From: Gammaproteobacteria bacterium
GTDB lineage: Bacteria > Pseudomonadota > Gammaproteobacteria > Pseudomonadales > Azotimanducaceae
NCBI GenBank assembly: GCA_016874135.1
Contig: VGVE01000023.1
Coordinates: forward strand, 1 to 37,595
Direction of reading: 5' to 3'
Length of the DNA stretch: 37,595 nt
Both the position numbers and the translations under genes were made by a program. The notes below the pieces were generated by a model that saw only the letters and a list, made by a program, of their open reading frames with translations, was not told the DNA's origin and ran no database searches. How positions within the stretch are numbered: the first letter of the stretch is position 1; each line of letters starts with the position of its first letter. Shown here piece after piece: positions 33,643-37,595 of this stretch.

Positions 33643-34979
33643 CCGGTCGCTCCACTCGATGTATCCTGATCTCCATCTCGATCCCTGCTCTTCCCCGGAG
33701 CACTAACCGAATCGAGCTGCCGCAATCGTTCGAGCCTTGCCCGGATCTTCGCTTCAAGCCCTGCATTCACGGGTTCGTAGTAGCGGGTGCCGCGCAACGC
33801 TTCGGGAAAATAGCTCTCGCCCGCAGCATAGTGTTCCGCCTCGTCGTGGGCGTAACGATACCCTTGGCCATATCCCATACCCTTCATCATCGCAGTGGGC
33901 GCATTGCGCAAATGCATCGGTACGTCGTGCGCGGGTAAACTGCGCACATGTTCCATCGCCCGATTGAAGGCTACATAGGTGGCATTGCTCTTGGGTACAG
34001 ACGCGAGATAGACCACCGCCTGGGCGATAGCGAGCTCGCCCTCCGGCGATCCAAGGCGGTTGTATGTGTCGAAGGCAGCCACTGCGATTTGTAATCCCCG
34101 GGGATCGGCATTGCCGATGTCTTCACTGGCCATGCGTACAACACGCCGCGCGATATAGAGCGGATCGCAGCCACCATCGAGCATGCGGCAGAGCCAATAC
34201 AGCGACGCATCCGGATCACTGCCGCGCACACTCTTGTGCAGCGCGGAGATCTGTTCGTAAAAAATGTCGCCGCCTTTGTCGAAACGCCGCAGTCGTTCAC
34301 CAGACGCCGCCTGTACGGCATCTGAGCTGATCTGCGGCTCGCCAGCGGAAAACTGCGCGGCGATCTCCAGCAGGTTGAGCAAACGCCGCGCATCACCATC
34401 GGCAAGCTCACACAGCAGGCTGCGTGCGTCCGGTGCAATACGAGTAACGAGAAGTGCCGCACCACGATCCAGCACCGCATCGAGGTCATCGCGCCCCAAT
34501 GACTTGAGCACCAGCACCCTGGCCCGCGACAACAAGGCAGAGTTCACTTCGAAGGACGGATTTTCTGTCGTAGCACCGATGAAGGTGACGGTGCCATTCT
34601 CAACGTGCGGCAGAAACGCATCCTGCTGCGCCTTGTTGAAGCGGTGGACCTCATCCACGAACAGCACGGTTTTTTCCCCGCCATTCAAACGTGCGCAGGC
34701 TTCTTCCACAGCGGCGCGAACGTCTTTGACTCCTGAGAGCACAGCGGAGAGTGTGATCAGGTGCAGCCCACAATGTGCAGCAAGCAGTCGAGCCAATGTG
34801 GTCTTGCCCGTACCGGGCGGCCCCCACAGGATCATCGACGTGAGAGTACGGGACCGGAGCGTACCGGCTAAAGCGCCTTGTGGCCCGAGTAACTGACCTT
34901 GGCCAACAAAGTCCTCAATGCGCCCTGGGCGCAGTCGGTCGGCCAGTGGGCGTGACGCGGTTAGGCCTGAATCGCTCAA
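33639..34979 (-). CDS. rarA: RarA (MgsA), replication-associated AAA+ ATPase
   Basis: A 446-aa clamp-loader-like AAA+ protein. FVGQGQLLGPQGALAGTL precedes Walker A GPPGTGKT (53-60); Walker B is VLFVDEVHRFNKAQQDAF; sensor 1 is TFIGATTENPSFEVNSALLSRARV. The C-terminal half contains the tetramerisation domain with YWLCRMLDGGCDP, RRVVRMASEDIGNADP and the late motif YEPVNAGLEAKIRARLERL. It acts at stalled forks. The start is TTG at 34979 overlapping the lolA stop (TTGA), with no ATG available before Walker A. Confidence 0.96.
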
Positions 34980-35611
34980 CCCTGGATCACTTCCGTTCCA
35001 GGAGGCACGTCGAGCAGCCAGGGATTCCCTTTCCAGGGCTCATGGTTCCCCGCGTCCTTCGAAGCCTTGAACTGCAGGCGCAACCGCCCGCCGGACTCAT
35101 CAGTGACATCGAGCCGATCGAGTGTCCGCCCTTTCAGCCAGATCTCGACCCGTTGTGCTTTGGAATCGGGTTTGCGCGGTGCGAGCATGTAGTAGTCCGC
35201 ACCTTTATCCGAGTCGTGTGTCAGTACATCAAACTCATCACGAATCCGGCCGTCCGTGCGACTCAGGATGCCAAGAGGTGTGCCTTGCAGCGCCTCGGAG
35301 AGGGAACTTTCGGTGACCTGTTCGAGATCGGGATCGTAGACCTTGAGCCAGTCACCATTCGAAACGATCACCTGGGGATAAGGATCGTCGACCATCCAGC
35401 GAAACTTCGGCCGCTCCATGAGGAATCGGCCGGTCGCGAACTCGACGAGTTCACCCTCTGCGCCGTGGACGTATTGTTCGAAGTCGAGGTCGAGGCGATC
35501 AAAGGCGGCAAGTACAGCTTCGATCCGATCCAGCGCTTTCGCATCCGCGAAGGCCGTGGAGAAAGGCAGCAGCGGGATCGCAACAAACAGCCAGCGAACA
35601 AAAAGACGCAA
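34976..35611 (-). CDS. lolA: LolA, periplasmic lipoprotein carrier
   Basis: I place the start at TTG 35611 (211 aa), as GGAG lies 7 nt upstream and the product then begins directly with a signal peptide (RLFVRWLFVAIPLLPFSTAFA). The frame has an ATG further up at 35674 (232 aa) without a ribosome-binding site, so that start remains possible. The mature protein has the LolA fold markers: FDRLDLDFEQYV, ATGRFLMERPKFRWMVDDPYPQVIVSNGDWLKVYDPDL, QGTPLGIL, and the C-terminal DVPPGTEVI. LolA takes outer-membrane lipoproteins from LolCDE to LolB, which matters to the three lipoproteins in the first locus. It is flanked by ftsK and rarA as in most gammaproteobacteria. Confidence 0.95.
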   Translation of the reverse strand: MRLFVRWLFVAIPLLPFSTAFADAKALDRIEAVLAAFDRLDLDFEQYVHGAEGELVEFATGRFLMERPKFRWMVDDPYPQVIVSNGDWLKVYDPDLEQVTESSLSEALQGTPLGILSRTDGRIRDEFDVLTHDSDKGADYYMLAPRKPDSKAQRVEIWLKGRTLDRLDVTDESGGRLRLQFKASKDAGNHEPWKGNPWLLDVPPGTEVIQG

Positions 35612-35712
35612 GGTAGCACTCCACCGTGAAAGCACTGGGTGATCATCGATCGAAGACCAGACCAGCTGTGCCATTGCAGCACAGCGCAGCTGGCGCCGTG
35701 CTGAACAGGATG

Positions 35713-37595
35713 TTACTCCCGTTTGGGGACGATCACTTCACGGCCGCCATTGGAGTTCTGCGCGGTGACCACACCGGCCATCTCCATTGCCTCGATGAGA
35801 CGCGCGGCACGGTTGTAGCCGATCCGCAGCTTGCGCTGCACGGAAGAAATGGAAGCCCGGCGAGTCTCGAGCACGAACTGTACCGCTTCGTCGTAGAGCG
35901 GATCTTCCTGTTCAGCATCGTCCCCTTCGCCGCCTTCCAGTGAGGTGAAGCCATCATCCTCACCGCCCGAAAGGACCTCGGGGTCATAGTCCGGCTCACC
36001 CCGTTCTTTCCAGTCGCTCGCCACCCGGTGCACCTCTTCATCGGAAACGAAGGCGCCATGAACCCGTTGTGGCAACGCCGTACCCGGTGGCAGATACAGC
36101 ATGTCGCCATGACCGAGCAGCTGCTCCGCCCCACCCTGATCGAGGATCGTGCGCGAGTCGATCTTTGATGAAACCTGGAAGCTGATGCGTGTGGGAATGT
36201 TGGCTTTGATGAGACCAGTGATCACGTCCACGGAAGGACGCTGCGTCGCCAGAATCAGGTGGATGCCTGCTGCTCGCGCTTTCTGGGCAATCCGCGCGAT
36301 CAGTTGTTCGACCTTCTTGCCGACAATCATCATCATGTCGGCGAACTCATCGATGACGACGACAATGAACGGCAGCGGCTCGAGGAATCGTGGCTCACCG
36401 TTCTCGTCTTCCGGCGTCACCGGGTTGCGCAGTGGTTCCCGCTTGCGGATCGCCTCCCGCACAACCTTGTTGTAGCCGCCAAGGTTACGTACCCCAAGGC
36501 TCGCCATGAGGCGGTAACGACGTTCCATCTCACCCACACACCAGTTCAGGGCGGACGCGGCGTCTCTCATGTCGGTGATGACGTTGGTCAAGAGATGCGG
36601 AATACCTTCGTACACCGAAAGTTCCAGCATCTTCGGATCGACGAGGATCAAACGCACATCATCGGGTGTGGACTTGTAGAGGATGCTGAGCAGCATCGCA
36701 TTGACCCCGACGGATTTGCCGGAGCCTGTTGTGCCAGCGACAAGAAGGTGCGGCATCCGCCCGATATCCGCGACGATGGGTGCGCCGGCGATGTCTTTGC
36801 CAAGTGCCAGGGTCAACGGTGACTTGGCTTCCTGGAATACTTCGGATGCGAGCAGTTCCCGCAGCCGAACCGTTTCCCGCACCTCATTCGGGATCTCGAT
36901 ACCTACCACCGACTTGCCGGGGATGACCTCCACAATCCGCACACTGATCACGGCGAGAGATCGCGCCAGGTCTTTCGCAAGCGCCGAGATCTTCTGAACT
37001 TTTACACCGGGCGCGGGCTGCAGTTCGAATCGGGTCACGACCGGTCCGGGCATCACTGATTCGACGCGCGCATCCACGTTGAAATCTTTGAGTTTGAGCT
37101 CGAGCAACCGCGACATCGCCTCCAGCGACTGATCGGAATAACCCCGCTCTTCGTCTTCGTCACGGGCATCAAGCAGATCGAGATCCGGCATTGTTGAATC
37201 ACCGGACTGGAAGAGGCGGCGTTGTTCGGCTTTGCGTCGTAGCGGCGGTGCGGGCGGCCGAATCACGGGTGGCCGACGTATCGAAACTTCACTCGCACCA
37301 GTTTCGTCCTCGTCTGCTGATTCGTCGTCTTCTTCGACTTCGTCGATGACCGCTTCCGCTTCCTCTTCCAGATCATCAGTCGTCGGATCCACCGGCGCCT
37401 TGCGCGGATTGCGTTTGCTGCGACGCAACGGCGCTTCTGCAACCGGAGCCGCACCGTCACGGCGTAGGTGTATCCAGAGGTTCTGCAGGCCGGCACCAAC
37501 GACCTCGAGCAGGTGACCCACCCGCTCCGCTACGGCCGCCCAGGAAAAGCCTGCCGCAGCCTGAGCACCGATCAACACGAGGGAAATCATGAGCA
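35713..37595 (-). CDS. ftsK: FtsK, DNA translocase (C-terminal part; 5' end beyond the window)
   Basis: Over 625 residues of the C-terminal part are visible, and the N-terminal membrane domain runs off the right edge. A short hydrophobic piece ([14 protein letters not shown]) precedes a highly acidic/proline linker. Then come the alpha domain ([22 protein letters not shown]), the RecA-like motor with Walker [15 protein letters not shown] near 36700-36740 and Walker [14 protein letters not shown], and [15 protein letters not shown]. The winged-helix gamma domain, which reads KOPS sequences, closes the protein at 35713-35900. FtsK moves DNA at the septum and activates XerCD. The gene orientation agrees with lolA and rarA downstream. 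Confidence 0.97.
   Translation of the reverse strand, partial: LMISLVLIGAQAAAGFSWAAVAERVGHLLEVVGAGLQNLWIHLRRDGAAPVAEAPLRRSKRNPRKAPVDPTTDDLEEEAEAVIDEVEEDDESADEDETGASEVSIRRPPVIRPPAPPLRRKAEQRRLFQSGDSTMPDLDLLDARDEDEERGYSDQSLEAMSRLLELKLKDFNVDARVESVMPGPVVTRFELQPAPGVKVQKISALAKDLARSLAVISVRIVEVIPGKSVVGIEIPNEVRETVRLRELLASEVFQEAKSPLTLALGKDIAGAPIVADIGRMPHLLVAGTTGSGKSVGVNAMLLSILYKSTPDDVRLILVDPKMLELSVYEGIPHLLTNVITDMRDAASALNWCVGEMERRYRLMASLGVRNLGGYNKVVREAIRKREPLRNPVTPEDENGEPRFLEPLPFIVVVIDEFADMMMIVGKKVEQLIARIAQKARAAGIHLILATQRPSVDVITGLIKANIPTRISFQVSSKIDSRTILDQGGAEQLLGHGDMLYLPPGTALPQRVHGAFVSDEEVHRVASDWKERGEPDYDPEVLSGGEDDGFTSLEGGEGDDAEQEDPLYDEAVQFVLETRRASISSVQRKLRIGYNRAARLIEAMEMAGVVTAQNSNGGREVIVPKRE

Overview
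The window is high-GC DNA from a gammaproteobacterium, most likely Pseudomonadales or the former Cellvibrionales. The main reason is the block ftsK-lolA-rarA-crcB-serS-cysG (minus strand) facing tusDCBE (plus strand) next to a tRNA-Ser. As far as I recall, this neighbourhood is conserved around ftsK/serS in Pseudomonas and relatives. The imuA-imuB-dnaE2 cassette and TviB-type sugar-nucleotide genes agree with that placement. No transposase, integrase, CRISPR array or rRNA was seen.

Layout. (1) 3-10970, plus strand: a tight run of eleven genes with no standard name. They are an unidentified partial gene, a lipoprotein, a membrane-anchored TPR protein, a PEGA-repeat/SUMF1-like protein, a 76-aa secreted protein, a MotA/TolQ/ExbB-family channel, a degenerate Hsp70/actin-fold protein, two paralogous membrane-anchored vWA proteins and two lipoproteins. 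(2) 10971-11803, minus: a 36-aa membrane peptide and a SAM methyltransferase. (3) 12032-18073: an IscR-type operator followed by sufB-C-D-S-A-T-E. (4) 18098-18895, minus: an unknown membrane protein. (5) 19193-25048: a LexA-controlled imuA-imuB-dnaE2 mutagenesis cassette with two LexA boxes. (6) 25105-29029: an orphan ORF, then a UDP-hexosamine dehydrogenase, a UDP-glucuronate-epimerase-like gene and a galE interrupted by an amber codon. (7) 29092-37595: tRNA-Ser(UGA), tusDCBE, and convergently cysG, serS, crcB, rarA, lolA and the C-terminal part of ftsK.

The best candidate for an undescribed system is region 1. The channel protein has the four-helix arrangement and GxxGTV motif of proton-channel A subunits. 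The two vWA proteins each begin with a short basic arm and a single helix opening with Phe-Leu-Asp-Val, which resembles the helix of ExbD/MotB that carries the ion-binding Asp. A coiled coil and a periplasmic vWA domain follow. I infer an ion-driven envelope machine in which the usual peptidoglycan-binding domain of the B subunit is replaced by vWA domains. The two vWA paralogues could form a heterodimer, linked to PEGA, SUMF1-like, TPR and lipoprotein components and to a cytoplasmic pseudo-ATPase. This is inference from architecture and gene order; its function is unknown.

The remaining regions are mainly housekeeping: Fe-S assembly, translesion synthesis, tRNA 2-thiouridine sulfur relay, siroheme synthesis, lipoprotein export, fluoride export and chromosome segregation. 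Each has small points of interest listed under findings.
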